A stretch of DNA of 6,299 bases from Saprospiraceae bacterium (GTDB lineage Bacteria; Bacteroidota; Bacteroidia; Chitinophagales; Saprospiraceae), in contig JALZVB010000305.1 in the NCBI GenBank assembly GCA_023300835.1, positions 1 through 6,299 of the forward strand, given 5' to 3'. Positions 6,250 to 6,299 of the stretch are shown here, piece after piece. Below the pieces are notes generated by a model that was not told the origin of the DNA, ran no database searches, and saw nothing but the letters and a program-made list of their open reading frames with translations. Position 1 is the first letter of the stretch, and each line of letters opens with the position of its first letter. Made by a program: the position numbers and the translations under genes.

Positions 6250-6299
6250 ATGGTAAATATGTTTGACCTAACAAATAAGGTAGCCATTGTAACTGGTGC
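6250..6299 (+). CDS. SDR family oxidoreductase (N-terminal fragment; continues past right edge)
   Basis: An ATG at 6250 opens a frame that runs to the edge. It reads MVNMFDLTNKVAIVTG, the usual opening of a short-chain dehydrogenase: a short lead, the first beta strand (KVAIVTG) and the start of the TGxxxGxG coenzyme loop. Only 16 full codons are visible, so the catalytic residues cannot be checked. The ATG at 6259 (MFDLTNK) is an equally likely start by family convention. Neither has a Shine-Dalgarno motif. The gene is divergent from the kinase-SDR-MDR unit and could be part of the same regulon through the shared 103-base spacer. Confidence 0.7.
   Translation, partial: MVNMFDLTNKVAIVTG

Noticed and set aside
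1..6299. Defence system, CRISPR array, prophage, insertion sequence or tRNA
   Set aside because: I looked on both strands and found no spaced direct repeats, transposase or integrase motifs, terminal inverted repeats with target duplications, or cloverleaf sequence. The patatin stands alone, without CD-NTase or other CBASS partners inside the window.

Overview
The window looks like chromosomal DNA from a member of the Bacteroidota, probably a Flavobacteriia-like organism. It is AT-rich, none of the coding sequences has a usable Shine-Dalgarno motif, and the protein types fit that phylum. These types are an ACMSD-like amidohydrolase, a lone patatin, a DUF4442 protein, and an ACAD10/11-type phosphotransferase beside short-chain dehydrogenases. 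The assignment rests on sequence style and remembered family resemblance, not on a search.

Layout from left to right: (1) the N-terminal part of an amidohydrolase on the minus strand, cut by the left edge; (2) a 157-base divergent spacer; (3) a plus-strand patatin-like phospholipase; (4) a short convergent spacer with weak hairpins; (5) a minus-strand two-gene unit of a DUF4442 hotdog protein followed, 3 bases later, by a zinc-free quinone oxidoreductase-like enzyme; (6) a 327-base non-coding stretch rich in inverted repeats, with two T-tailed hairpins that may end the next unit; (7) a minus-strand three-gene unit, in transcription order an ACAD10/11- and LvaA-like kinase, a classical SDR dehydrogenase and a CurA/PTGR-like MDR reductase; (8) a 103-base divergent spacer; (9) the first codons of another SDR on the plus strand, cut by the right edge.

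The two minus-strand units together encode a kinase of the kind that acts on hydroxyacyl-CoA, an SDR, two MDR-type enoyl/quinone reductases and a thioesterase-fold protein. The simplest reading is acyl-CoA or hydroxy-fatty-acid catabolism plus clearance of reactive alkenals and quinones. This is inferred from family membership and adjacency. No acyl-CoA dehydrogenase or ligase lies inside the window to close the pathway.

I see no defence system, CRISPR array, insertion sequence, tRNA or rRNA. The least ordinary items are the kinase-SDR-MDR unit and the structured spacer at about 3011-3250. Most of the rest looks like ordinary core or lightly accessory metabolism.
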